A stretch of 64,000 nucleotides of DNA from the NCBI RefSeq assembly GCF_003264365.1, contig NZ_PYAK01000013.1:1-64000 (forward strand), written 5' to 3'. A program made the position numbers and the translations under genes. This DNA comes from Micromonospora noduli. GTDB lineage: Bacteria; Actinomycetota; Actinomycetes; Mycobacteriales; Micromonosporaceae. Of this stretch, positions 53,283 through 61,580 are shown in pieces; position 1 is the stretch's first letter, and every line of letters starts with the position of its first letter. Under the pieces are notes generated by a model. The model made no database searches and was not told the origin of the DNA. It was given only the letters and a program-made list of their open reading frames with translations.

Positions 53283-53741
53283 ATGACCTTCACCTTCGCC
53301 GTTCCGCCGGCCGATCCGGCCACCGCCGCCGCCTACTTCCGCAATCGGCTCAGCGTCGAGACCGACGTCAGTGACGTGCACGCCGACCTGTCGGCCCGTA
53401 CCCCGGGTCTGGTGGTCGTCGATTCTCGGGGCGCGGCTGCCTGGGCGCAGGGGCACCTACCCGGCGCGGTGCACCTTCCCACCGCCGAGATCGCGACCCG
53501 GGCAGCGGACCTGATCCCGCCGGGCTCGGCGGTGGTGACCTACTGCTGGGGTCCGGGCTGCAACGGCGCGACCCGGGCGGCGCTGGAGTTCGCCCGTCTC
53601 GGTCATCCGGTGAAGGAGATGCTCGGCGGGTTCGAGTACTGGGCGCGGGAGGGGCTGCCGGTGGTGACGGAGGCCGGGGTGACCCGGCGACCGGTCGACG
53701 ACCTCACCGCACCCAGCACGACGATCACCTGCGACTGCTGA
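53283..53741 (+). CDS. Rhodanese-like sulphurtransferase
   Basis: 152 residues. Rhodanese fold with LVVVDSRGAAAWAQGHLPGAVHLP and the active-site loop YCWGPGCNGATRAALEFARLG, where the catalytic Cys is followed by WGPGCNG, as in many actinobacterial members. A second Cys lies six residues on. Transfers sulphane sulphur; acceptor unknown. Divergent from the GlxA-type regulator, which may control it. Confidence 0.9.
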   Translation: MTFTFAVPPADPATAAAYFRNRLSVETDVSDVHADLSARTPGLVVVDSRGAAAWAQGHLPGAVHLPTAEIATRAADLIPPGSAVVTYCWGPGCNGATRAALEFARLGHPVKEMLGGFEYWAREGLPVVTEAGVTRRPVDDLTAPSTTITCDC

Positions 53742-53765
53742 GCCACGGCGCAGCCGGGCGAGAGC

Positions 53766-54494
53766 TCAGCCGACGGGCTCGTCGGTGAGCTTCTCGCCGC
53801 GTCGGCGCAGCATGCCCAGCCCGGGGATGCCGGCCACGGCGAGCTTGAGGTCGCGGGTCACGTCCAGCAGGTCGTGCAGGTCCGGCCCGACCCGGTCCAG
53901 TGTGGCCAGGATCGGCAGGATGTCCGCCGTCAGGTGTTCCTTGAGCTTCGGCAGCTCGTCGATCAGGTGAATCGCCGCGCTGATCTCCTCGTGGCTCAGT
54001 TCCTCGACGAACCGGCCGGCCATCGGCGCGGCCCGGCGCAGCGCCGGCTCGTACGCCGCCAGCAGCTCTGCCGCCGTCGCGGCGGCCTCCGTCGCGGTGC
54101 CCACGGTGGTGGCGGCGCGGTTCGCGACACGGTCGGCCTCGGCGACCACAGTGCCCGCCGCCCGGGAGACCCGTTCGGCCTCGTCGACCACCACGGCGGC
54201 GGCGGTGGCCACCTCGGTTGCCGTGTCGATGGCGGTGGTCGCGGCGGCGCTGATGACTGCCACCTCGCGAACCGCGGCCTCGGCGTCAGTGAGCACCTGG
54301 TCGGTCCGGTCCAGGGTCGTCTCGATCCGGTCGACCACGCCGTTGATCCGGGCCAGCAGCGCCTCCACCCCGTCCAGCACCGCGAACGCGCGGGCGGGCA
54401 CGGCCGCCATCGAGGCCGCAGAGCCGAGCGCCTGGTCGAGAGCGGAGCGGGTCAGGCCGACCACGGCGGCCGGGGTGGGGAGGGGAATCGCCAT
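53766..54494 (-). CDS. Coiled-coil alanine-rich protein
   Basis: 242 residues with a long Ala/Val/Glu coiled coil (~45-150: LDRTDQVLTDAEAAVREVAV, TATEVATAAAVVVDEAERVS) and a shorter helical C-terminal part (LIDELPKLKEHLTADILPIL). No signal peptide or membrane segment. Looks phasin-like or cytoskeletal; no family recognised. ATG 54494. Convergent with the rhodanese, 24 bp apart. Confidence 0.75.
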   Translation of the reverse strand: MAIPLPTPAAVVGLTRSALDQALGSAASMAAVPARAFAVLDGVEALLARINGVVDRIETTLDRTDQVLTDAEAAVREVAVISAAATTAIDTATEVATAAAVVVDEAERVSRAAGTVVAEADRVANRAATTVGTATEAAATAAELLAAYEPALRRAAPMAGRFVEELSHEEISAAIHLIDELPKLKEHLTADILPILATLDRVGPDLHDLLDVTRDLKLAVAGIPGLGMLRRRGEKLTDEPVG

Positions 54495-54541
54495 GGGGTC
54501 AAGTGTGCGTCGGCCGTGCCACAACCGCCCGACGGAGCCGG

Positions 54542-54931
54542 TCAGCGGGGCCGTTGAGCGGCGGTGTCGGCGCGGGCCACCCGCAGCGCCCACCAGATCA
54601 GCGGCACCTGCAACGGCACTCGGCCGTACGCGATGGCCCGCTTCGTCGGGCGTCGGTGCCGCCAGTCCACGGCCATCTTCACGTTCGCCGGCAGGACGGC
54701 GACGAAGAGTGCGGCGGCTGCCCGACCGCCGGCCCGCCGGGTGGTCGGGTGCGCCACGGCCGCCGCCACCGCCAGCTCGGCCACCCCGCTGGCGTACGTC
54801 CAGAAGCGGGCCGGCCCGGGCAGCGCGCCTGGCACGATCGGGTCGTACACGCCGGGTCGTAGCAGGTGGGTGACGCCGGCCGCGGCGAGCAGGCCGGCCA
54901 GCGCGACGGCCTCGCGGCGGCGGGTGGTCAT
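54542..54931 (-). CDS. DoxX-like membrane protein
   Basis: 129 residues, four membrane segments. GVTHLLRPGVYDPIVPGALPGPARFWTYASGVAEL is the DoxX/MauE-like core, and LPANVKMAVDWRHR the conserved loop. Translationally coupled to the DUF6232 gene (4 bp overlap). Role unknown. Confidence 0.85.
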   Translation of the reverse strand: MTTRRREAVALAGLLAAAGVTHLLRPGVYDPIVPGALPGPARFWTYASGVAELAVAAAVAHPTTRRAGGRAAAALFVAVLPANVKMAVDWRHRRPTKRAIAYGRVPLQVPLIWWALRVARADTAAQRPR

Positions 54932-55410
54932 CGATGGTCCCCCTGCTGTTCGACGGCGCGCTGCACGGCCCGGTAAATCTGCCCGAACCGTAGCGCGTCC
55001 GGGGTGCGCACCAGCAGGTCCTCCCGACCGTGGTGCTGCACCCACAACTCGTGCACATGGTTGCCGCGCTCGTAGGAGCGGTCCAGCCAACCCAACGGGA
55101 TTTCCAAGAACGGCATCAACGCCAGCGCCCCCACCGCGCACGCGGCGAGGATGATCAGCGCCAATTGCCAGTTGCCCCGGTCCTGCGCGGACCAGGCCAG
55201 TGACAGCACGCAGACCACCGCGACCAGCGGCGGCAGCGAGAGCAGCAGGACCAGGACACCGCGCCCCAGCACACGGCCCCGGACTGCGAGGGTCTTCTGC
55301 CCCCGGTCGTGCCAGACGAACGTCACGTCGGACAGGGCGATCACGTGACCGCCCGCCCGGATCGACTCGGAGGTCACCTGCACCGCGTCGTCCCGGTAAT
55401 AGAGGGTCAT
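54928..55410 (-). CDS. DUF6232 family membrane protein A
   Basis: 160 residues. Starts MTLYYRDDAVQVTSESIRAG (small beta domain), two to three membrane segments (VLVLLLSLPPLVAVVCVLSLAW, LALIILAACAVGALALMPFL), and ends LDRSYERG...DALRFGQIYRAVQRAVEQ. The start follows a TAGGCT box by only 5 bases, so a leaderless mRNA is likely. It is a paralogue of the protein at 55862, about half identical by eye. Confidence 0.87.
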   Translation of the reverse strand: MTLYYRDDAVQVTSESIRAGGHVIALSDVTFVWHDRGQKTLAVRGRVLGRGVLVLLLSLPPLVAVVCVLSLAWSAQDRGNWQLALIILAACAVGALALMPFLEIPLGWLDRSYERGNHVHELWVQHHGREDLLVRTPDALRFGQIYRAVQRAVEQQGDHR

Positions 55411-55547
55411 CACTAAGCCTAACCACCGCCAGGCAACCTTCGCCTCGCTCGGACCTTGGCACTTGGCCTTCTTCGCAGAGGATCGGCCCTTGCTCACAGA
55501 GGATTCGACGGAGGCCGTCCGGCGGGTAGAGGTGACGTCGCGGCGGT

Positions 55548-55732
55548 CCTTTGGAGCTGAACCGTCTGCGATATCACGCGTCGCGTCGCGTTGCGGCGTT
55601 GCGGCGTTGCGGCGTTGCGGCCTTGCGGCCTTGCGGCCTTGCGGCCTTGCGGCCTTGCGGCCTTGCGGCCTTGCGGCCTTGCGGCACCGCAGGCTCCCCG
55701 GTCTGATTCGTTTGCGATATCAGCTCCATAGG
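55548..55732. repeat. Dispersed palindromic-ended repeat, copy 2 (185 bp)
   Basis: Begins CCTTTGGAGCTGAACCG and ends TCAGCTCCATAGG, with inverted arms GGAGCTGA/TCAGCTCC. It matches the reverse complement of the element at 30670-30786 at both ends (including GATTCGTTTGCG before the right arm) but has an expanded middle made of octamers. Confidence 0.75.
55591..55686. repeat. Array of 12 tandem octamers
   Basis: Twelve 8-base units in a row: three TTGCGGCG, eight TTGCGGCC, one TTGCGGCA. It sits inside repeat copy 2. The unit is not a multiple of three and the array is intergenic. High purity suggests recent slippage expansion. Confidence 0.95.
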
Positions 55733-55861
55733 CACTGCAGGAACGCTGCGCCCGCTGTGTCCGCGTCCGCTGTGTCTGCGTCCGCTGTGTCCGGCTGGCG
55801 AGCGCGGTCCCTGCGTGACGGCCGGCCCCGGTCAGGTCGGGACGTGAAGCGGAACCAGGGG

Positions 55862-56341
55862 CTAGCGGCGCGTGACGGGGTGGGCCGGCTGGCTGTGCTC
55901 TACCGCGCGCTGCACCGCCCGGTAGATCTGCCCGAAGCGCAGCGCGTCACCCGTGCGCAGCAGCCGCACCGGCTGACCCCGCCAACGGGCCCAGATCTCC
56001 AGTTGGCGGCTGCCCCGGGCGTACGAGCGGTCCAGGTGTTCGAAGAGGAAGTCGGCGACCGGCCCGACGGCCAACCCGACCAGCACCGACGCGCCGACGA
56101 TCGCGATCGTCACGGTGGGTGAGCGGTGCAGCCAGACGGCTACGGCGATGCCGAGCACCGCCGCGACCAGCGGGCCGGCGAGCGCGGCGCCGATCGCACC
56201 CCGTCCCACCAGCACTCGCCAGGAACGGGTGCCCCGGCGGTGCCAGATCATGGTGATGTCGGCCAGCTTGTAGCTGCGACCGTCGACACTGACGGTGGTG
56301 GAGGTGACCTGCACCGACCTGTCGTCGTAATACGTGATCAT
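55862..56341 (-). CDS. DUF6232 family membrane protein B
   Basis: 159 residues. MITYYDDRSVQVTSTTVSVDGRSYKLADITMIWHRRG at the start, two membrane segments (AAVLGIAVAVWLH, IAIVGASVLVGLAVGPVADF), and LDRSYARGSRQLEIWARWRG, DALRFGQIYRAVQRAVEHSQ at the end, parallel to protein A. The two genes have the same orientation and are separated by repeat copy 2, suggesting tandem duplication. Function unknown. Confidence 0.87.
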   Translation of the reverse strand: MITYYDDRSVQVTSTTVSVDGRSYKLADITMIWHRRGTRSWRVLVGRGAIGAALAGPLVAAVLGIAVAVWLHRSPTVTIAIVGASVLVGLAVGPVADFLFEHLDRSYARGSRQLEIWARWRGQPVRLLRTGDALRFGQIYRAVQRAVEHSQPAHPVTRR

Positions 56342-56439
56342 GGCTGGACTCCCGCCCACGGGGCTGACACCACACTACTTACCCAAACGAGCCGGGTCGT
56401 AAGGTTGGCACGCGACTTCGACGAGGAAGTGAGGGCAGC

Positions 56440-57213
56440 GTGGGCGAGTTCGTTCGGCTGGAGACCACTGACGGCATCGGCACGATCCGGCTGGAGAGGC
56501 CGCCGATGAACGCGCTCAACACCCAGGTGCAGGAGGAGTTGCGCGCCGCCGCCACGGCGGCCACCGCCGATCCCGAGGTCCGCGCCGTCATCGTGTACGG
56601 CGGGGAGAAGGTCTTCGCCGCCGGCGCCGACATCAAGCAGATGGCCGAGATGTCCTACGTGGACATGGCCGACCGGGCGGCGAACCTGTCCAGCGCGCTC
56701 GGCGCGATCGCCCGGATCCCCAAGCCGGTGGTCGCCGCGATCACCGGTTACGCCCTCGGTGGCGGCTGTGAGCTGGCGTTGGCCTGTGACTGGCGGGTGG
56801 TCGCCGAGGACGCCAAGCTCGGCCAGCCGGAGATCAAGCTGGGCATCATCCCAGGTGCAGGCGGCACCCAGCGGCTGGCCCGCCTGGTCGGCCCGGCCCG
56901 CGCCAAGGACCTGATCATGTCGGGGCGGATGGTGGACGCCCAGGAGGCGCTGCGCATCGGCCTGGCCGACCGGGTCGCCCCGGCCGCCGAGGTGTACGAC
57001 ACGGCCGTCGCGTTGATCACTCCGTACCTGACCGGGCCGGTGCAGGCGCTGCGCGCGGCGAAGCTGGCGGTCGACGGCGGCCTGGACATGGACCTGAACT
57101 CGGGCCTGGCCTGGGAGAGTCAGCTCTTCGCGGCGTTGTTCGCCACCGACGACCGGCGCGAGGGCATGGCGGCCTTCGTCGAGAAGCGCAAGCCGGGCTT
57201 CACCGGCCGCTGA
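56440..57213 (+). CDS. Enoyl-CoA hydratase/isomerase
   Basis: 257 residues from GTG 56440. Crotonase fold with the oxyanion-hole segments [10 protein letters not shown] and [15 protein letters not shown], and the catalytic Glu region [21 protein letters not shown] (both Glu positions present). Hydrates 2-enoyl-CoA in beta-oxidation or related pathways. Same strand as the ThDP enzyme 120 bp downstream. Confidence 0.93.
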   Translation: MGEFVRLETTDGIGTIRLERPPMNALNTQVQEELRAAATAATADPEVRAVIVYGGEKVFAAGADIKQMAEMSYVDMADRAANLSSALGAIARIPKPVVAAITGYALGGGCELALACDWRVVAEDAKLGQPEIKLGIIPGAGGTQRLARLVGPARAKDLIMSGRMVDAQEALRIGLADRVAPAAEVYDTAVALITPYLTGPVQALRAAKLAVDGGLDMDLNSGLAWESQLFAALFATDDRREGMAAFVEKRKPGFTGR

Positions 57214-57333
57214 TCCGTCGCTTCCCGGCCCGGTGGCCCTGACCTCGGCAACGTCCACTGGTCGGGGCCACGGTCGCACTGCCAAGTGACTGGCCGGTAA
57301 CCTGTGATCCCGGCCACGGACGATGGGAGCGAC

Positions 57334-58956
57334 ATGACGGAGCGGATCGAGGGTCACGGCGGCGAGTTGGCGCTCGCGGCACTACGCGCGCACGGCGTAC
57401 GGGAGATGTTCACGCTGTCCGGTGGGCATGTCTTCCCGCTCTACGACGCCGCGTACAAGACCGACTTCCCGATCTACGACGTCCGGCACGAGCAGTCCGC
57501 GGTCTTCGCCGCCGAGGCGGTGGCCAAGCTCCAGCGCCGCCCCGGCCTCGCCGTGCTCACCGCCGGGCCCGGTGTCACAAACGGCATCTCCGGCATGACC
57601 AGCGCGTTCTTCAACGCCTCGCCGGTGCTGGTGCTCGGCGGCCGCGCGCCCGCGTTCCGCTGGGGCTCGGGCAGCCTCCAGGAGATGGACCACCTGCCGC
57701 TGGTCAGTCCGGTCACCAAGCACGCCGAGACGGTGTTCAGCACCGACGACATCCCGCGGGCGGTGGGTGCGGCGCTGAACGCTGCGCTCACCCCGCACCG
57801 CGGCCCGGCCTTCCTCGACTTTCCGCTGGAGACGGTCTTCTCGGTCGCGGAGGCCGATCTGCCGACCGTGACGGGTGTCGACCCGATCGCGCCGGACCCG
57901 GAGGAGGTCGGCCGCGCGGCGATGCTCATCGCCGGGGCGCAGCGGCCGGTCATCATCGCCGGCTCCGACGTGTACGCGGGCGACGCGGTCGCCGCGTTGC
58001 GCGAGGCGGCCGAGGCGTTGCAGGTGCCGGTCTTCACCAACGGCATGGGTCGCGGCTCGCTCCCGCCGGAGCACCCGCTGGCGTTCGCGAAGGCCCGCCG
58101 GGCCGCGCTCTCCGGCGCCGACGTGGTCGTGGTCGTGGGCACCCCGCTGGACTTCCGGCTCAGCTTCGGTGACTTCGGCGACGCCAAGGTGGTGCACATC
58201 GTCGACGCCCCCAGCCAGCGGGCGACGCACGTGCAGCCCGCCGTCGCCCCCGCCGGTGACCTGCGCCTGATCCTGTCCGCGCTGGCCGATCACTCCGGCG
58301 ACCGGGCCGACCACTCCGACTGGATCGCCGACCTGCGCGTCGCCGAGGACGCGGCGAAGGCTCGGGACGCCGCGGAGATGGCCGCCGAGACCGACCCGAT
58401 CCGCCCGGCCCGGATCTACGGTGAGCTGCGTCGGGCGCTCGCCCCGGACGCGATCACCATCGGCGACGGCGGCGACTTCGTGTCGTACGCCGGGCGGTAC
58501 CTGGAGCCGGCCCAGCCCGGCACGTGGCTGGACCCGGGCCCGTACGGCTGCCTGGGCACCGGCATGGGTTACGCGATGGGCGCCCGGGTCAGTCACCCGG
58601 ACCGGCAGATCTGCGTGCTGATGGGCGACGGCGCGGCCGGCTTCTCGCTGATGGACGTCGAGTCGCTGGTCCGCCAGAAGCTGCCGGTGGTGATCGTCGT
58701 CGGCAACAACGGCATCTGGGGGCTGGAGAAGCACCCGATGCGGGCCATGTACGGCTACGACGTGGCCGCCGACCTCCAGCCGGAGCTGCGGTACGACACA
58801 GTTGTCAGCGCGCTCGGCGGAGCGGGGGAGACGGTCGCCAAGGCGGCCGACCTGGGCCCGGCGCTCCAGCGGGCGTTCGACTCCGGAGTGCCGTACCTGG
58901 TGAACGTGCTCACCGACCCGACCGACGCGTACCCCCGCTCGTCGAACCTGGCCTGA
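57334..58956 (+). CDS. Thiamine-diphosphate enzyme, ILVBL/HACL-like acetolactate synthase relative
   Basis: 540 residues. PYR domain with the catalytic Glu in DVRHEQSAVFAAEAVAKL (~49), central FAD/Rossmann-type domain ~190-330, PP domain with the ThDP motif GDGAAGFSLMD...VVIVVGNN (~430-458). The start GHGGELALAALRAHGVREMFTLSGGH is closer, as I recall, to ILVBL/2-hydroxyacyl-CoA lyase proteins than to the biosynthetic IlvB subunit, and no regulatory IlvN gene follows. Beside an enoyl-CoA hydratase, a role in 2-hydroxyacyl-CoA cleavage is possible (inference). ATG 57334. Confidence 0.85.
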   Translation: MTERIEGHGGELALAALRAHGVREMFTLSGGHVFPLYDAAYKTDFPIYDVRHEQSAVFAAEAVAKLQRRPGLAVLTAGPGVTNGISGMTSAFFNASPVLVLGGRAPAFRWGSGSLQEMDHLPLVSPVTKHAETVFSTDDIPRAVGAALNAALTPHRGPAFLDFPLETVFSVAEADLPTVTGVDPIAPDPEEVGRAAMLIAGAQRPVIIAGSDVYAGDAVAALREAAEALQVPVFTNGMGRGSLPPEHPLAFAKARRAALSGADVVVVVGTPLDFRLSFGDFGDAKVVHIVDAPSQRATHVQPAVAPAGDLRLILSALADHSGDRADHSDWIADLRVAEDAAKARDAAEMAAETDPIRPARIYGELRRALAPDAITIGDGGDFVSYAGRYLEPAQPGTWLDPGPYGCLGTGMGYAMGARVSHPDRQICVLMGDGAAGFSLMDVESLVRQKLPVVIVVGNNGIWGLEKHPMRAMYGYDVAADLQPELRYDTVVSALGGAGETVAKAADLGPALQRAFDSGVPYLVNVLTDPTDAYPRSSNLA

Positions 58957-58964
58957 GTCGCACC

Positions 58965-58998
58965 CGCCGCCGCCGTCGCTCCTGCGCCGGCGGCGGCG
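58965..58998. terminator. Bidirectional GC-rich hairpin
   Basis: CGCCGCCGCCG/CGGCGGCGGCG 11-bp stem with a 12-base loop, between the convergent ThDP enzyme and PLD-N genes. Confidence 0.7.
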
Positions 58999-59004
58999 GC
59001 GCGT

Positions 59005-59421
59005 TCACACCTCCGGTCGGTCACCCTCGCGCGGCGGCTCACCGTCGCGGCGGCGAAGGTCGTCCTCGCGTCGCCGCAGGTCTTCCTCCCAGCGTTGGAA
59101 CAGCTCCTGGTCCTGCTGCTTGGCGCGTTCCTCGACGGAGCGCAGGAACTCCGGGTCGTCGTCGGGGGCCACCGGCCGAGGGCGCTGCCGCTCGCCACCG
59201 CCGGTGCCGCCCGGCCAGCCCTTGCGGACGCCGGGGGTGGGCTCCCGGCCGACGATGAACCAGGCGATCGAGCCGACCAGCGGGAAGAACAGGATGATCA
59301 GCACCCAGGCGATCCGGGGAAGGGCACGGATCTTGCCCTCCTCGGCGGAGAGACAGCTGATCAGCGCGCAGACGGCGAGGACAATCTGCACCAGGAAGAG
59401 GAGTACGCCAAGCCGGGCCAT
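59005..59421 (-). CDS. Phospholipase D-nuclease N-terminal (PLDc_N) domain membrane protein
   Basis: 138 residues. Two membrane segments (LGVLLFLVQIVLAVCALISC and RIAWVLIILFFPLVGSIAWFIVGRE) form the PLDNc domain, followed by a charged cytoplasmic tail with Arg/Glu/Gln heptads (ERAKQQDQELFQRWEEDLRR, REDDLRRRD). The nuclease domain itself is absent, which is usual for actinobacterial members. ATG 59421. Confidence 0.9.
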   Translation of the reverse strand: MARLGVLLFLVQIVLAVCALISCLSAEEGKIRALPRIAWVLIILFFPLVGSIAWFIVGREPTPGVRKGWPGGTGGGERQRPRPVAPDDDPEFLRSVEERAKQQDQELFQRWEEDLRRREDDLRRRDGEPPREGDRPEV

Positions 59422-59448
59422 GCACCCATGATGACGCACCGGATCGCG

Positions 59449-59754
59449 TCACCCTAGTCCGCGCAGGACCAGCAGCACTCCCAGTAACGCCAGCACCACC
59501 GTGCCCACCGTGACCAGGGGCAGTGTCCGGCCGCCGGTGCGGGCCGGACCGGTGCCGGTGCCCCGGGGCCAGCAGAGCACCAGCAGGGCGCCCCACACCA
59601 GAATGGTGCCGCCGGCGATCAGCGCACCGGTCGGGTCGCCCGTCGACGCCAGCCGGACGGCGAGCGCTGTCACCACTGTCACCGTGAGCAGGGTGCGCCG
59701 CCAGGCCAGCCGGGTCCGCTCCGGTTGCAGCCCCGGGTCGCGTCCGGTGCTCAC
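59449..59754 (-). CDS. DUF202 family membrane protein
   Basis: 101 residues, three membrane segments. The start DPGLQPERTRLAWRRTLLTVTV carries the DUF202 ERT.LAW.R motif. Overlaps the YidH-like gene by 4 bp, so the pair is coupled. Function unknown. Confidence 0.9.
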   Translation of the reverse strand: MSTGRDPGLQPERTRLAWRRTLLTVTVVTALAVRLASTGDPTGALIAGGTILVWGALLVLCWPRGTGTGPARTGGRTLPLVTVGTVVLALLGVLLVLRGLG

Positions 59755-60143
59755 CGCCCGCCGACCGCCCGCATCAGGACGGCGACCACCAGCAGCAAAG
59801 CGCCGACGCCGAGGGTGAGCGCCAGGATGGCGGGGAACCGGGACGCGGGCAGCTCCTGACCGAGCCGGATGGCCCGCTCGGTACGCGCCCAGTGGTCCAC
59901 AGCGCGGATCGCGACCGCCGCGCCGAGCAGCAGCAACGCCACAGCGATCACCTCCCGCAGGTGGCTCATCGGAAGGGGCGGCAGGAACTGCGCGGCGGCC
60001 AACCCGCCTCCGACCAGCGCCAACCCGGTGCGCAGCCAGGCGAGGAAGGTCCGTTCGTTGGCCAGGGAGAAGCGGTAGTCCGGTGTTTCACCGACCGAGC
60101 CCAGCTCCGCCGGGTCGAACCACCGCCTGATCGCCTCCCACAC
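59751..60143 (-). CDS. YidH family (DUF202) membrane protein
   Basis: 130 residues. RFSLANERTFLAWLRTGLALVGGGLAAAQ is the family core, then two more membrane segments. First gene of a two-gene DUF202 operon, divergent from the GNAT gene with a 42-bp gap that must hold both promoters. Confidence 0.92.
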   Translation of the reverse strand: MWEAIRRWFDPAELGSVGETPDYRFSLANERTFLAWLRTGLALVGGGLAAAQFLPPLPMSHLREVIAVALLLLGAAVAIRAVDHWARTERAIRLGQELPASRFPAILALTLGVGALLLVVAVLMRAVGGR

Positions 60144-60185
60144 AGTGGGAGATTATCCGCTTCCCATCCCGCTTAGCCTGGGCCG

Positions 60186-60983
60186 GTGACTGATCTCGAC
60201 GTACAGACGCTGCGGACCGCCTACGACAACCAGCTCCGCCCGGAGATTCCCGACCCGGTTCCGGCCGGGGTGACTGTGGAGCGGGACGGGCCGCTGGTCC
60301 GGATCTCCGGGCTCGATGCCGGTGGTTTCATCACCTACCGTGACCTTGGCGGGTTGACCGGCGACGCGCTGGACGAGCTGATCGCCCGGCAGGTGCGGTT
60401 GTGCCGTGAGCGGGGCGAGTCGGCGGAGTGGAAACTCAACGAGCACGACGAACCGGCGGACCTGGCGGACCGCCTGCGCGCGGCCGGCTTCGTGCCGGAG
60501 GACCGGGAGACCGTCGTGGTCGGCCCGGTCGCGCCGCTCGCCGCCGCGCTGCCCGTCGCCCCCGAGGGGGTACGCCTGCGTGAGGTGACCTCCCGGGAGG
60601 ACCTGGAGCGGATCGCCGCCATGGAGGAGGAGGTCTGGCAGGAGGACCGCTCGCACCTGGTGTGGGGTCTGGCCAAGGAGATCGACGCCGACCCGCACTC
60701 GATCACAGTGGTGGTGGCCGAGGCGGACGCGACGGTGGTGAGCGCCGGCTGGGTGCGCTTTACTCCGAACACCGGCTTCGCCACCCTGTGGGGTGGGTCC
60801 ACCCTGCCGCAGTGGCGTCGCAAGGGCATCTACCGGGCGCTGGTCACCTACCGGGCCCGGCTCGCCGACCAGCGGGGCCGGACGCTGTTGCAGGTCGACG
60901 CCTCGGAGGACAGCCGGCCGATCCTGGAGCGACTCGGCCTCGTCCCGATCACCACCACCACCCCGTACGTCTACACTCCGTGA
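60186..60983 (+). CDS. GNAT family N-acetyltransferase
   Basis: 265 residues from GTG 60186. Two GNAT-like halves: an N-terminal one (~1-120, LNEHDEPADLADRLRAAGFVPEDRETVVV) and a C-terminal one with VVSAGWVRFTPNTGFATLWGGSTLPQWRRKGIYRALVTYRARLADQRGRTLLQVDASEDSRPILERLG, where QWRRKGIYRAL is the acetyl-CoA loop. Substrate unknown. Confidence 0.9.
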   Translation: MTDLDVQTLRTAYDNQLRPEIPDPVPAGVTVERDGPLVRISGLDAGGFITYRDLGGLTGDALDELIARQVRLCRERGESAEWKLNEHDEPADLADRLRAAGFVPEDRETVVVGPVAPLAAALPVAPEGVRLREVTSREDLERIAAMEEEVWQEDRSHLVWGLAKEIDADPHSITVVVAEADATVVSAGWVRFTPNTGFATLWGGSTLPQWRRKGIYRALVTYRARLADQRGRTLLQVDASEDSRPILERLGLVPITTTTPYVYTP

Positions 60984-60985
60984 TC

Positions 60986-61393
60986 ATGGAGCAGCGGTTG
61001 ACGGACGAGGAGCGGCTGACCCTCAAGACCGGTGCCTTCGGCGCCGTCTTCCTGGTCTCCAACGCCGACCCCGGTGTCCTGGGGGTGATCCGGGAGAGCA
61101 TCGCCGCGTCCGGCGCGCTGGCCGACGCCAGTGGCACGGTCAAGGAGGCGCTGACCACCGGCCCGCTGCCGCGACTTCCCCGGGACTCGCAGCTGGAGAT
61201 CGAGTCGGTGGTGCTGCCGGCGCTGGGGCAGGCGGTGCGGATCCTGCGCGAGAAGTCCCCACGGGACGTGGACGCGTACCGCGAACTCGTGTTGGCCGCG
61301 GCGGACCAGGTGGCCCGCGCGCACGACGGGGTGGCGCCCGCCGAGGCGGCGGCCATCGACCAGATCCGGGTCGCGTTGACCGAGCCAACCTGA
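60986..61393 (+). CDS. Conserved hypothetical protein
   Basis: 135 residues, soluble, helical: LTDEERLTLKTGAFGAVFLVSNADPGVLGVIRESIAASGAL, VLPALGQAVRILREKSPRDVDAYRELVLAAADQVARAHDGV. The last stretch resembles TerB-like helical bundles. ATG starts 2 bp behind the GNAT stop, so probably co-transcribed. No name can be given. Confidence 0.8.
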   Translation: MEQRLTDEERLTLKTGAFGAVFLVSNADPGVLGVIRESIAASGALADASGTVKEALTTGPLPRLPRDSQLEIESVVLPALGQAVRILREKSPRDVDAYRELVLAAADQVARAHDGVAPAEAAAIDQIRVALTEPT

Positions 61394-61442
61394 CCGGCTG
61401 CGCGTCGGTGAGCTGTGTCACTCTGAGTGCTGCGGGAGCGCA

Positions 61443-61456
61443 ACCTACTGGCAGGT
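61443..61456. promoter_or_regulatory. Imperfect palindrome upstream of etfB
   Basis: ACCTACTGGCAGGT has matching 4-base ends and lies 124 bp before etfB, a place and size expected of a TetR-type fatty-acid regulator site. Weak evidence. Confidence 0.3.
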
Positions 61457-61580
61457 AACATTGCGCCGTGGGCAACTGCACAACCGCCCGCGGTTGACCT
61501 GGCGTCGACCGACGCGCGACGCTGCGCCCCAGACCGGGCGAGCGAATCGCAACACCACACAGGAGGGTCGTCGAAGCGCG

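Larger units (their letters stand above)
55411..55861. other. Intergenic region between DUF6232 paralogues
   Basis: 451 bp without a credible gene. Contains the dispersed repeat copy 2 (55548-55732) with the octamer array (55591-55686) and a short TGTCTGCGTCCGC direct repeat (55755-55795 region). Open frames that cross the array are only products of its 8-bp period. Confidence 0.75.

Noticed and set aside
55591..55686. CRISPR-like array
   Set aside because: Direct contiguous octamers without spacers; no cas genes in the window.
55463..56122. 219-residue plus-strand frame through the octamer array
   Set aside because: Its repeated LAALRPCG sequence is only the 8-bp repeat read in three frames; it also overlaps the DUF6232 B gene.
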